Part shown: one piece after another, positions 54,383-62,692 of the stretch
Layout: each line of letters starts with the position of its first letter
Numbering within the stretch: the first letter of the stretch is position 1
Assembly (NCBI RefSeq): GCF_000336575.1
Contig: NZ_AOPO01000009.1
Location: 62,001 to 126,000 of the forward strand
Direction: 5' to 3'
From: Vreelandella titanicae BH1
GTDB taxonomy: Bacteria > Pseudomonadota > Gammaproteobacteria > Pseudomonadales > Halomonadaceae
DNA length: 64,000 nt
Program-made: the position numbers and the translations under genes
The notes under the pieces: model-generated
The model's input: only the letters and a program-made list of their open reading frames with translations
The model's database searches: none
Told to the model about the DNA's origin: nothing

Positions 54383-55679
54383 GTTAATTACCCTAGTACT
54401 TGTTCTTGGCGTTCTATTTCTGATGGCCATAGGTGTGCCGCTGGCCTTTGCTGCGGGTTCTCTTGCGATCACAATCGCTTACTTTAATTATGGTACTCCC
54501 GTCATCGCCATTGCCCACAAAACGATATATGGGCTGGCTACTGAGTATGCATTACTCTCTATTCCGTTGTTTATATTTATGGCAACGCTGTTAGAAAGAT
54601 CGAGAATAGCCCACGACCTTTACAATAGTCTCAATAAACTATTTGGACACCGAAAAGGTGGCGTAATGACCGTTACGCTTGTTATATCCATCTTTATGGC
54701 TGCCATAAGCGGTATCATAGGTGGTGAGATTGTTCTGCTCGGTCTAGTGGCACTACCTCAAATGTTGAGGCTTAACTATGATAAAAAACTGGCAATTGGA
54801 GTGATCTGTGCTGGCGGTTCCTTGGGGACAATGATCCCTCCGTCAATTGTGCTAATTGTTTATGGGCTCACCGCCGAAGTCTCAGTGCATAAATTGTTTC
54901 TCGCTTCATTTATTCCAGGCTTTGTATTAGCGCTTGCCTATTATGCTTATATCTATATTCGTTGTACATTAAACCCAAACCTAGCCCCAATGCCCGATAA
55001 AGTAGAAGTCGAAGCCATTGGTTGGAAGGACATCATTCATGGTTTCCTTCCGTTTCTGTTGCTAATTTTTATCGTGTTTGGGTGCATCTATGGTGGAATA
55101 ACATCAATTACAGAAGCAGCTGGGGTAGCTGTGGGCGCCACCCTTATGGTGATATATGCACGCAAAGAGCTTTGCAAAGAGTTAGTGTGGCAAGCGCTTA
55201 AAAGGACGCTCCTGTCATGCGGTATCATTTTATGGGTAACTTTTGGCGCAGCTGTATTAATTGGAATATACAATCTCTCAGGGGGGCAACAGTATGTTAC
55301 TAGCTTTATTGCTGGGCTAGGTATTTCTCCCTTTGCAACAATCTTGGTTATGATGCTAGTGTTTTTTGTGCTTGGGCTGTTTATGGATTGGATTGGAATA
55401 CTGCTTCTTACAATTCCTATTTTTGTACCCATTGTAACTCATTTAGGTTATGACCCAGTATGGTTTGGTGTGCTCTTTTCACTAACGATGCAAGTTGCAT
55501 TTTTGTCACCTCCATTTGGGCCGGCTGCATTTTATTTGAAAAGTGTTGCCCCACCTGAGATCAGCCTTCAAACAATATACGCTTCGCTTTGGCCATTTAT
55601 GCTTATACAAATAGCAATACTGGTATTTATGTTGGCTTTTCCTGGTATAGCACTTTGGTTGCCTGCCGCACTCAGCTAA
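54372..55679 (+). CDS. TRAP transporter large permease (DctM type)
   Basis: 435 aa with about 12 membrane helices, including SGIIGGEIVLLGLVALPQML, GGSLGTMIPPSIVLIVYG and the late FLSPPFGPAAFYLKSVAPPE, all typical of DctM. It moves substrate with Na+, as in other TRAP systems. The start is GTG 54372 behind GAGAAGGGA. Transport by a sodium gradient suits a halophile. Confidence 0.94.
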   Translation: MSIELITLVLVLGVLFLMAIGVPLAFAAGSLAITIAYFNYGTPVIAIAHKTIYGLATEYALLSIPLFIFMATLLERSRIAHDLYNSLNKLFGHRKGGVMTVTLVISIFMAAISGIIGGEIVLLGLVALPQMLRLNYDKKLAIGVICAGGSLGTMIPPSIVLIVYGLTAEVSVHKLFLASFIPGFVLALAYYAYIYIRCTLNPNLAPMPDKVEVEAIGWKDIIHGFLPFLLLIFIVFGCIYGGITSITEAAGVAVGATLMVIYARKELCKELVWQALKRTLLSCGIILWVTFGAAVLIGIYNLSGGQQYVTSFIAGLGISPFATILVMMLVFFVLGLFMDWIGILLLTIPIFVPIVTHLGYDPVWFGVLFSLTMQVAFLSPPFGPAAFYLKSVAPPEISLQTIYASLWPFMLIQIAILVFMLAFPGIALWLPAALS

Positions 55680-55691
55680 AAAGGATTAAAA

Positions 55692-56891
55692 ATGAAAATA
55701 ACAGCGATAAAAACATATCGACTAAAAGAATTTTCCAATGTGCTTTGGGTACACGTTGAAACGGATGCTGGTATCGTCGGTTTAGGTGAAACATTTTATG
55801 GTGCTGGGGCTGTAGAGGCCCATATACACGAAACACTTTCCGAGCGATTGTTGGGCAAAGATCCTCTTCATATTGAGGCTTTGCACAAAGAGATGGTATC
55901 ACTCCCCATGGCGCAGTCTTCAACAGGCGCTGAATACCGCGCAGCTTCTGCTATCGACATAGCTCTCTGGGATATCTTTGGTAAAGTATGTAACCAGCCA
56001 GTCCACCAAATGTTAGGGGGACTGTGTTGGGAGAAAATTCGTATATATAACACTTGCGCAGGTTATCGTTACGTTCGAACCAACAATATCAAGCCGGTTT
56101 CAAATTGGAATATAGGTGCCTCAGAGGGGCCTTATGAGGATCTGGACGGCTTTATGAACCGCCCAGCGCAGTTAGCTGAAAATCTCCTGGAGTCGGGTAT
56201 TACGGCAATGAAAATCTGGCCATTTGACCCCGCTGCTGCTGAGACGCGTGGCCAGTACATCACCTCACCGCAAATGAAAAAAGCGATAAAACCTTTCGAA
56301 GAAATACGTAAGGCTGTTGGCGATGAAATTGACATCATGGTTGAGTTTCATTCTCAGTGGAATTTACCGACCGCAAAAAATATTGCTAAGGAATTGGAGC
56401 AATTTAATCCCACTTGGTATGAAGACCCCATCCGAATGAACTCACCGCAAGCACTTGCTGAGTTTGCCGCTTCTACCTCTGTTTGGACGTGTGCCAGTGA
56501 AACGCTTGGTTCTCGTTGGCCCTATAAAGACATGCTGGATCGTGACGCAACCCATGTGGTTATGGTCGATCTCTGCTGGACTGGGGGGTTAACAGAAGGG
56601 CGCAAAATAGCCTCCCTTGCCGAAACCTGGCATCGCCCTTTTGCTCCTCATGACTGTATTGGCCCGGTTGGATTTGTGGCCGCCATTCATATGTCGTTTA
56701 GTCAGCCAAACACGCTCATTCAGGAGAGTGTAAGAGCTTTTTATCGAGGCTGGTACACCGAGTTGGTAACGGTTGTACCCAAAATCGAGAATGGCTTTGT
56801 ATACCCCATGGAGGGGCCAGGGCTTGGCGTTGAGCTTCTGCCCACTTTCTTTAAACGCTCCGATTTGAGCGTGAGAAAAACTTCACTTTAA
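55692..56891 (+). CDS. Enolase-superfamily sugar-acid dehydratase (mandelate racemase/MLE family)
   Basis: 399 aa. Capping domain 1-120, then a barrel with K174 in AMKIWPFD, metal ligands E218 (MVEFHSQW), E244 (WYEDP) and E270 (CASETL), and H320 in APHDCIGPVG. The KxW form instead of KxK places it near sugar-acid dehydratases and cycloisomerases rather than racemases. Together with idonate and 5-ketogluconate enzymes, dehydration of D-gluconate to 2-keto-3-deoxygluconate is the most economical guess. It starts 12 bp after the transporter. Confidence 0.88.
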   Translation: MKITAIKTYRLKEFSNVLWVHVETDAGIVGLGETFYGAGAVEAHIHETLSERLLGKDPLHIEALHKEMVSLPMAQSSTGAEYRAASAIDIALWDIFGKVCNQPVHQMLGGLCWEKIRIYNTCAGYRYVRTNNIKPVSNWNIGASEGPYEDLDGFMNRPAQLAENLLESGITAMKIWPFDPAAAETRGQYITSPQMKKAIKPFEEIRKAVGDEIDIMVEFHSQWNLPTAKNIAKELEQFNPTWYEDPIRMNSPQALAEFAASTSVWTCASETLGSRWPYKDMLDRDATHVVMVDLCWTGGLTEGRKIASLAETWHRPFAPHDCIGPVGFVAAIHMSFSQPNTLIQESVRAFYRGWYTELVTVVPKIENGFVYPMEGPGLGVELLPTFFKRSDLSVRKTSL

Positions 56892-56902
56892 AGGAGCCAC
56901 CC

Positions 56903-57670
56903 ATGGCAACGAATCTTTTTGACTTAACGGGTAAAACCGCTCTCATTACCGGCTCTTCACGGGGCTTGGGTCGCGCTTTTGCCGAGGGGCTTGCCAGTGC
57001 TGGAGCTTCGATCATTCTTAATGGCACGAGCCTAGAGAGGCTAGAGGCAGCTAAAAGAGAGATGACTCAGAGTGGCTATCATGTCGAAATAGCAGCTTTT
57101 GATGTCACCAATGAAAGCGAGATTAAATCAGCCTTCGACCAATTCGATAAAGCTGGTATCAATATTGACATTTTGATAAATAATGCCGGAATACAATTTA
57201 GAAAGCCGATGGTTGAGCTTGAAACATCCGATTGGCACCGTGTAATAGATACTAATTTAACCTCAGCTTTTGTTGTCGGCAGAGAAGCGGCAAAAAGAAT
57301 GATTGAGCGTGGTTACGGAAAGATAATTAATATCGGATCCTTAACCAGTGAGCTAGCCCGGGCAACGGTTGCTCCCTACACGGTAGCCAAGGGCGGCGTT
57401 AAAATGCTGACTAAAGCCATGGCTGCTGAGTGGGGAGAGTATGGAATCCAGGCCAACGCTATTGGCCCAGGTTATATGTTGACTGACATGAATGAGGCCC
57501 TAACCACTAACCCCGATTTTGATGCATGGGTAAAAAGTCGAACACCAGCCCGCCGTTGGGGGAAACCTGAGGAACTCGCAGGAACAGCCATTTACCTTAG
57601 CTCCGCTGCTTCAGGCTATGTTAATGGACAAATAATTTATGCTGATGGCGGCATGATATCAGTGCTATAG
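56903..57670 (+). CDS. idnO: Gluconate 5-dehydrogenase-like SDR
   Basis: 255 aa. Cofactor motif TGSSRGLG (16-23), NNAG near 93-96, catalytic S146, Y159 and K163 (APYTVAKGG), and C-terminal VNGQIIYADGG. FDLTGKTALITGSSRGLGRA and NAIGPGYMLTDMNEAL match gluconate 5-dehydrogenase (IdnO), which reduces 5-ketogluconate to gluconate. It lies directly before an idnD-like gene, as in idonate operons. The symbol is by similarity. Confidence 0.85.
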   Translation: MATNLFDLTGKTALITGSSRGLGRAFAEGLASAGASIILNGTSLERLEAAKREMTQSGYHVEIAAFDVTNESEIKSAFDQFDKAGINIDILINNAGIQFRKPMVELETSDWHRVIDTNLTSAFVVGREAAKRMIERGYGKIINIGSLTSELARATVAPYTVAKGGVKMLTKAMAAEWGEYGIQANAIGPGYMLTDMNEALTTNPDFDAWVKSRTPARRWGKPEELAGTAIYLSSAASGYVNGQIIYADGGMISVL

Positions 57671-57679
57671 GGGGCCTTT

Positions 57680-58723
57680 ATGCAAACAATAGTTATACAC
57701 TCCCCCGGTGACTTGCGCGTCGAAGAGCATCAAGAAGCGCATCCGCCTGGTTCAGGTGAAGCAAAAATAACGATTAGTAAAGGTGGTATTTGCGGCTCTG
57801 ACCTTCATTACTTCCATAACGGCGGTTTTGGTGCGGTAAGGTTGCAAGAGCCTATGGTTCTAGGACATGAAGTAGCTGGTGTTGTCGCGGAACTTGGCAT
57901 AGGTGTTTCACATTTGAAAGTGGGCGATAAGGTGGCTGTGAATCCTTCTATGCCTTGTGGCAAATGCCAGTACTGTCAAAATGGCCAACGAAACCAATGC
58001 GAAGACATGCGTTTTTTTGGAAGTGCCATGCGTTTTCCTCATCAACAGGGGTTGTTTCGCCAAAATGTCACGATTCCAGCCCAACAACTCTACCCGCTAC
58101 AACCCGATACTGACCTGACATATGCTGCTTGCGCAGAGCCTTTAGCCGTTTGCCTCCATGCTGTACGCCAAGCAGGCTCTTTGGTCGGGAGTAACGTATT
58201 AGTCTCGGGATGCGGGCCGATTGGCTGCTTAACGGTACTTTCTGCTGCTCGTGCTGGGGCTCAATATATTACCGCGACAGATCTTTCTGATGCTCCTTTA
58301 GCGATTGCGGCTCAATTAGGTGCGCATCGTAGTGTTAATCTCAATAGCCAACCAGATGCGTTGACCTCCCTTGCTCACGGGAAGGGTAGCCAAGATGTTA
58401 TCTTTGAATGCTCGGGTAGCCCCAAAGCACTTGCGTCGGCATTAGAGATTATTAAGCCCGGCGGTATTATTATTTTGGTCGGTTTAGGTGGTGAGATTCC
58501 ATTTCCCTTAAATTTAGCGGTTGCTAAGGAGGTTAAGATGATGGGGAGCTTCCGCTTTGACGAGGAATTTTCCCAGGCAGCTGATCTTATTGATAGAAAG
58601 GTGGTTGATTTAAAACCTTTCGTATCTTCAGTTATACCTTTTGGAGAGGCAAAGTCTGCTTTCGATCTAGCTTCTCTGCGTGAAAAATCCATGAAAGTTC
58701 AGCTTGATTTTGACGGAAAATGA
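57680..58723 (+). CDS. idnD: L-idonate 5-dehydrogenase-like MDR
   Basis: 347 aa. Catalytic zinc C38, H63, E64; structural zinc C93, C96, C99 and C107; Rossmann VSGCGPIGCL. SKGGICGSDLHYFHNGGFGA and FFGSAMRFPHQQGLFRQ are strongly typical of L-idonate 5-dehydrogenase, which oxidises L-idonate to 5-ketogluconate. It starts 10 bp after the idnO-like gene and ends the operon before a 180-bp AT-rich gap. Confidence 0.88.
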   Translation: MQTIVIHSPGDLRVEEHQEAHPPGSGEAKITISKGGICGSDLHYFHNGGFGAVRLQEPMVLGHEVAGVVAELGIGVSHLKVGDKVAVNPSMPCGKCQYCQNGQRNQCEDMRFFGSAMRFPHQQGLFRQNVTIPAQQLYPLQPDTDLTYAACAEPLAVCLHAVRQAGSLVGSNVLVSGCGPIGCLTVLSAARAGAQYITATDLSDAPLAIAAQLGAHRSVNLNSQPDALTSLAHGKGSQDVIFECSGSPKALASALEIIKPGGIIILVGLGGEIPFPLNLAVAKEVKMMGSFRFDEEFSQAADLIDRKVVDLKPFVSSVIPFGEAKSAFDLASLREKSMKVQLDFDGK

Positions 58724-58903
58724 GTTTTTACATGATAATTTGTTGTGCTTTTTTTGATAGAGGTTGATTGAATGTTAAATTTATGTTTGCTATGAAAGGT
58801 GCGATGAGTGTTTTTATTTATTTACCAAGTATAATATTTTATTTGGCGAGCTTATGCATGGAAAAATAGGCAAGTTTTGTCCGATAACAATGGCTGAATA
58901 GAT

Positions 58904-59614
58904 ATGAGCAATAAAACTAGTAATGCGGGTCAGAACCTGCTTGATCTCGCCTATGATAAGCTTGAAGAACTCATTGTCACCTGCGAGCTAAAGCCAGGCA
59001 GCCATCTTAGGATTCAAGACTTACAAACGATGACAGGCTTTAATCGAATGCCGGTGTATCAGGCGACAACTCGTTTGGCTGCTGATACGTTAATGATTAT
59101 TCATCCGCGACAAGGTGTCCAGATTTCACCAATAGACTTGTCTCGTGCTTCATTACTGCTTGACTTACGTCGAGACCTTGAAAGGTTTGTTATATCGCTG
59201 GCTAGCCAAAGGGCAAGCGACGCGCAAAGAAGTCAGTTTCGCCACATAGCTAACTTGTTAAAAACAAGTGAGTCTTTAACTATCTCTGAATTCAATGCTT
59301 ATGATAGCAAAATAGACCAAATGGTGCTTTCCGCGTGCGGTGAGCCTTTTCTACAGTATACGCTTAGACCTCTGCATACTATTTTTCGAAGAATTGGCTG
59401 GGTTTATCATTCCTATACTGCCGGTGGGGAAAGTCTTGATAGTACCGTGGAAGGTCATATCGCTGTCCTGGATGCCATACTTTCCGGTAAGCCAGAACAA
59501 GCCGCACTGGCATCTGATAAGCTTATTGACTTTGTGAAAGATATGTTGCCGGTTTTAAGCGATGAATTACCTCCTAGTGTCTTTGATGTAAGAATGGAAT
59601 TTAAACAACCTTAA
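58904..59614 (+). CDS. GntR-family regulator (FCD/VanR-type) of the sugar-acid island
   Basis: 236 aa. A winged HTH (about 12-75: LKPGSHLRIQDLQTMTGFNR, MPVYQATTRLAAD, HPRQGVQI) is joined to an all-helical FCD effector domain. The usual metal-binding His/Asp set is only partly recognisable. The gene begins a second unit of the island after 180 bp of AT-rich promoter region. It most likely represses the TRAP operon in the absence of substrate. Confidence 0.9.
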   Translation: MSNKTSNAGQNLLDLAYDKLEELIVTCELKPGSHLRIQDLQTMTGFNRMPVYQATTRLAADTLMIIHPRQGVQISPIDLSRASLLLDLRRDLERFVISLASQRASDAQRSQFRHIANLLKTSESLTISEFNAYDSKIDQMVLSACGEPFLQYTLRPLHTIFRRIGWVYHSYTAGGESLDSTVEGHIAVLDAILSGKPEQAALASDKLIDFVKDMLPVLSDELPPSVFDVRMEFKQP

Positions 59615-59638
59615 TTTAATAACAATACTGGAGCTTCC

Positions 59639-60613
59639 ATGGACATAGTCTTTCATGGCAAAAATGCACAAACATTTTTTAGCAATTTTGAATCCCTTCT
59701 TGAGGACGATCACACCATAAAACTGTTGCCAGATACGCTCGAATCCGAAGAAGATATTGCTTGCTATGCCGGTGCCGATGTCATTGTTGGTGTCAAACAT
59801 GATTCATCGCTACCTACTTTAACAAAAACAAAGTTGTTTCATGTCCCAGGCGCTGGTTATGACGGTTTAGACCTCTCTCTGCTTCCAAGCACAACAACGG
59901 TCTGTAATTGTTTTGGCCATGAGCAAGCCATCGTTGAGTATATTATATCAGCTCTGCTGCTGAGACATGTTCCTCTAGCGGATGCTGATAAAAAATTAAG
60001 ACATGGTGACTGGGAGTATTGGGCTGGTGGTGCATCAGGCCTACGCACTGAGCTATCTTCTGAATCCATAGGTATCATCGGTTTTGGACATATTGGGAAA
60101 GAATTGGCAAGTCGAGCTCATGCTTTTGGAATGGATGTTTCAATAGCAAATAGGAGCATAGTTGAAGCGTCTAACCAAATAAAAAAATATTATGCTTTTG
60201 ATGATCTATCTTCTATGTTGAAAGATGTCGATATTGTCGTTAATACGCTTCCGCTGTCTAAAGATACTGAAGGTTTTATTGGTCAAAAAGAGTTTAAAGA
60301 TATGAAAAGGAGCGCTGTTTTTGTCAATGTTGGTCGTGGCCGCGTGGTTGATGAGAAAGCGTTATTTGATGCCCTAAATGAGTCGAGAATTGCTAGCGCG
60401 GTCATAGATACTTGGTATGTCTATCCGGCAGGCTCAGAGTCTAACCCTTTACCCGCTTCTCTTCCTTTCCATGAATTAGACAACGTGATTATGACCCCGC
60501 ACATGTCAGGATGGACACACGGTACGGTAAAGCGCCGCCAGTTAACGATGGCACGCAATATTAATAAACTTTCCAAGGGTGACGGCGATCTTGTGAACAT
60601 TGTTTCTACTTAA
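59639..60613 (+). CDS. D-2-hydroxyacid dehydrogenase, NAD(P)-dependent
   Basis: 324 aa. The nucleotide motif is GIIGFGHIGKELASRA (about 141-156). The catalytic Arg lies in NVGRGRVVDE and His in MTPHMSGWT. The usual acidic partner in the D-V-F-x-x-E segment is replaced: the sequence reads DTWYVYP, a variant found in one subgroup of these enzymes. A ketogluconate or related hydroxyacid could be its substrate. It follows the GntR gene by 24 bp. Confidence 0.87.
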   Translation: MDIVFHGKNAQTFFSNFESLLEDDHTIKLLPDTLESEEDIACYAGADVIVGVKHDSSLPTLTKTKLFHVPGAGYDGLDLSLLPSTTTVCNCFGHEQAIVEYIISALLLRHVPLADADKKLRHGDWEYWAGGASGLRTELSSESIGIIGFGHIGKELASRAHAFGMDVSIANRSIVEASNQIKKYYAFDDLSSMLKDVDIVVNTLPLSKDTEGFIGQKEFKDMKRSAVFVNVGRGRVVDEKALFDALNESRIASAVIDTWYVYPAGSESNPLPASLPFHELDNVIMTPHMSGWTHGTVKRRQLTMARNINKLSKGDGDLVNIVST

Positions 60614-60741
60614 ATGCCAATTAAATCAGAGATCTGCTTGTGAATCTTTACCCATAATTAAAACGGCATAGTTTGCTGATGATATAGCTTCAGCGGCAGA
60701 TGCAGAACTGTTTCCCCTCGTGTTAAAGTGCGAGAATTTAT

Positions 60742-60797
60742 AGGGCCTGTGGACGTTTCGTCGTGATTCACGCTGAAACGTCCACAGGCCCTTGTTT
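60742..60797. terminator. Large perfect hairpin between the island and orn
   Basis: AGGGCCTGTGGACGTTTC (60742-60759) and GAAACGTCCACAGGCCCT (60775-60792) pair perfectly over 18 bp, with a further CGTGA-T-TCACG helix inside the loop. TTGTTT follows on the + side. It may end transcription from the island. The length and the inner helix also suit a dispersed repeat at an insertion border. Confidence 0.7.
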
Positions 60798-60866
60798 AAC
60801 TGTAAGCGTAAATTTAAGGCACAATGGCATGATTTGAATAGCCATTTAGGCAAAAGGATAACGGTA

Positions 60867-61472
60867 ATGAGCAACGATACGACGGGTGCAACAGAAGGAA
60901 AAACAGCGCCGCGGAATGATCTGCTGGTGTGGATTGATCTAGAGATGACCGGTCTCGATCCTAATAAAGAGCGCATCATTGAAGTAGCCACGCTCATTAC
61001 AGATGCGGATTTGAATGTGGTCGCCGAGGGGCCGGTTATTGCGGTGAAGCAGCCCGATAGTCTGCTGGCGCAGATGGATGACTGGAACCAGAAAACCCAC
61101 GGCGAATCAGGCTTAGTCGCACGCGTGAAGGCAAGCCAAGTGGAAACCGCGGAAGCTGAGCAGCAAACCCTGGCGTTTTTGCAGCAGTACGCAGTGGCAG
61201 GTTCGTCGCCCATGTGTGGCAACAGCATCCATCAGGATCGTCGTTTTCTCGAGCGTGAAATGCCTGCGTTGCTCAACTTTTTCCACTACCGCAATCTTGA
61301 TGTGTCTACCATAAAAGAAGTGGCCAAACGCTGGAACCCCGGTGCGCTGGCGGGCTTTAGTAAACAGAATGTGCACTTGGCCATGGACGATATTAAAGAG
61401 TCGATTGCCGAGCTGGCCCACTACCGCAATACATTTTTACGCGTTGATCAGCGCAGCGACGAAGAAGAATAG
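60867..61472 (+). CDS. orn: Oligoribonuclease
   Basis: 201 aa. The DEDDh exonuclease residues are seen in [21 protein letters not shown] and [13 protein letters not shown]. It degrades 2-5-nt RNA and pGpG. ATG 60867 starts the conserved frame; an upstream ATG at 60792 would lie in the hairpin. Divergent and overlapping genes are absent, and queG converges from the other side with 16 bp between. Confidence 0.96.
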   Translation: MSNDTTGATEGKTAPRNDLLVWIDLEMTGLDPNKERIIEVATLITDADLNVVAEGPVIAVKQPDSLLAQMDDWNQKTHGESGLVARVKASQVETAEAEQQTLAFLQQYAVAGSSPMCGNSIHQDRRFLEREMPALLNFFHYRNLDVSTIKEVAKRWNPGALAGFSKQNVHLAMDDIKESIAELAHYRNTFLRVDQRSDEEE

Positions 61473-61488
61473 CTAAGAAGAGTAGCGT

Positions 61489-62616
61489 TTAAGACGCGTC
61501 AGTGGCAATGCGCTCACTGCGTTTAAGACGCTGCACCTCAAGCGCCCAGGCGACGTGTTCACGCACCAGCGAGCTTGGGTAGGCTCTGCGCGCCCAGAGC
61601 GCGGCTTCAACGGCCTCGCTCCAGGGCGCGTTACCCAGGCCAATGGCGATATTGCGCAGCCAGCGCTGGTAGCCAATGCGCCGAATGGGGCTGCCAGCGG
61701 TTTTATCCAGAAACTCCGCTTCGCCCCAGCCAAACAGGCTAATAAGCGATGCGCGATCCAGGTCATGGCGCGGCGCAAAGTCATTTTCCTGGGTGATATG
61801 GGTAAAACGCGTAAAAGGGCATACCAATTGGCAGTCGTCGCAGCCGTAAACACGGTTACCCATAGCGCGGCGAAACTCGACCGGAATCGCCCCGTGTAGC
61901 TCAATGGTGAGATACGAAATGCACTTGCGCGAGTCGACCACTTTATCGTCAACAATGGCGCCGGTGGGGCAGGCCACCTTGCACGCGTTACAGCTTCCGC
62001 AGTGTTCGTGCTCAAACGGTGCGTCAATGGGCAATGGAAGGTCAGTATAGAGTTCGCCAACAAAAAACAGCGAACCCGCCTTGGGGTTGAGCAGCATGGC
62101 GTTTTTGCCAAACCAACCAAGCCCCGCTTTTTGAGCCAGAGCGCGTTCCATCACCGGCGCTGAGTCGACAAAAGCGCGGTAACCGAAGCTGCCGACTTCC
62201 TGCTCAATTTTTTTTGCTAATAGGGCTAACCGTTTGCGGATTAGCTTGTGATAATCACGGCCAAGGGCGTAGCGCGATACATAGGCGCGGTTGGGCTGAC
62301 CGAGCACCTTGGTGCTCTCCACCTCGGCGGGCAGGTAATCCATGCGCACGCTGATAATGCGTTGAGTGCCGGGTTCCAGCTCCTCTGGGCGAGTGCGCTT
62401 GGTGCCATGCTTGGCCATAAAGCCCATTTCGCCGTGGTAGCCCTTTTCCAGCCACGCGTCGAGGTGGTCTTCATGAGCCGACAGTTCAGTATCGGTGATG
62501 CCCACCTGCTGAAAACCCAGCTCTCGCCCCCAGGTTTTAATCAGGTCGGCAAGGCGAGCAAGTTTCTGGTCAGTCATTGCACCATCAGAACGTGCAAAGG
62601 CAGTGGAATTCGACAT
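61489..62616 (-). CDS. queG: Epoxyqueuosine reductase
   Basis: 375 aa. A cobalamin-binding N-terminal domain is followed by two 4Fe-4S sites: HCGSCNACKVACPTGAI and CDDCQLVCPF. YHGEMGFMAKHGTKR and DSAPVMERALAQKAGLGWFG are QueG signatures. It completes queuosine in tRNA. ATG 62616 is chosen, though no strong ribosome binding site is visible; ATG 62577 is the alternative. It is 76 bp from the divergent nnr gene. Confidence 0.95.
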   Translation of the reverse strand: MSNSTAFARSDGAMTDQKLARLADLIKTWGRELGFQQVGITDTELSAHEDHLDAWLEKGYHGEMGFMAKHGTKRTRPEELEPGTQRIISVRMDYLPAEVESTKVLGQPNRAYVSRYALGRDYHKLIRKRLALLAKKIEQEVGSFGYRAFVDSAPVMERALAQKAGLGWFGKNAMLLNPKAGSLFFVGELYTDLPLPIDAPFEHEHCGSCNACKVACPTGAIVDDKVVDSRKCISYLTIELHGAIPVEFRRAMGNRVYGCDDCQLVCPFTRFTHITQENDFAPRHDLDRASLISLFGWGEAEFLDKTAGSPIRRIGYQRWLRNIAIGLGNAPWSEAVEAALWARRAYPSSLVREHVAWALEVQRLKRSERIATDAS

Positions 62617-62692
62617 AGTCAATCAACAGCAAGGCATTAAGCGCGCTATGCTAACGCATTGGCAGCCATCAAAACATGTGAAAGGAGCGATC

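Noticed and set aside
60626..61228. 200-codon minus-strand frame across the orn gene and the hairpin, with a downstream peptide resembling a dehydrogenase tail
   Set aside because: It runs antisense to the well-supported orn gene and has no start signal. The last 35 codons (60626-60735) vaguely resemble the end of a malate-dehydrogenase-like protein, but this is too short and weak to call a pseudogene.
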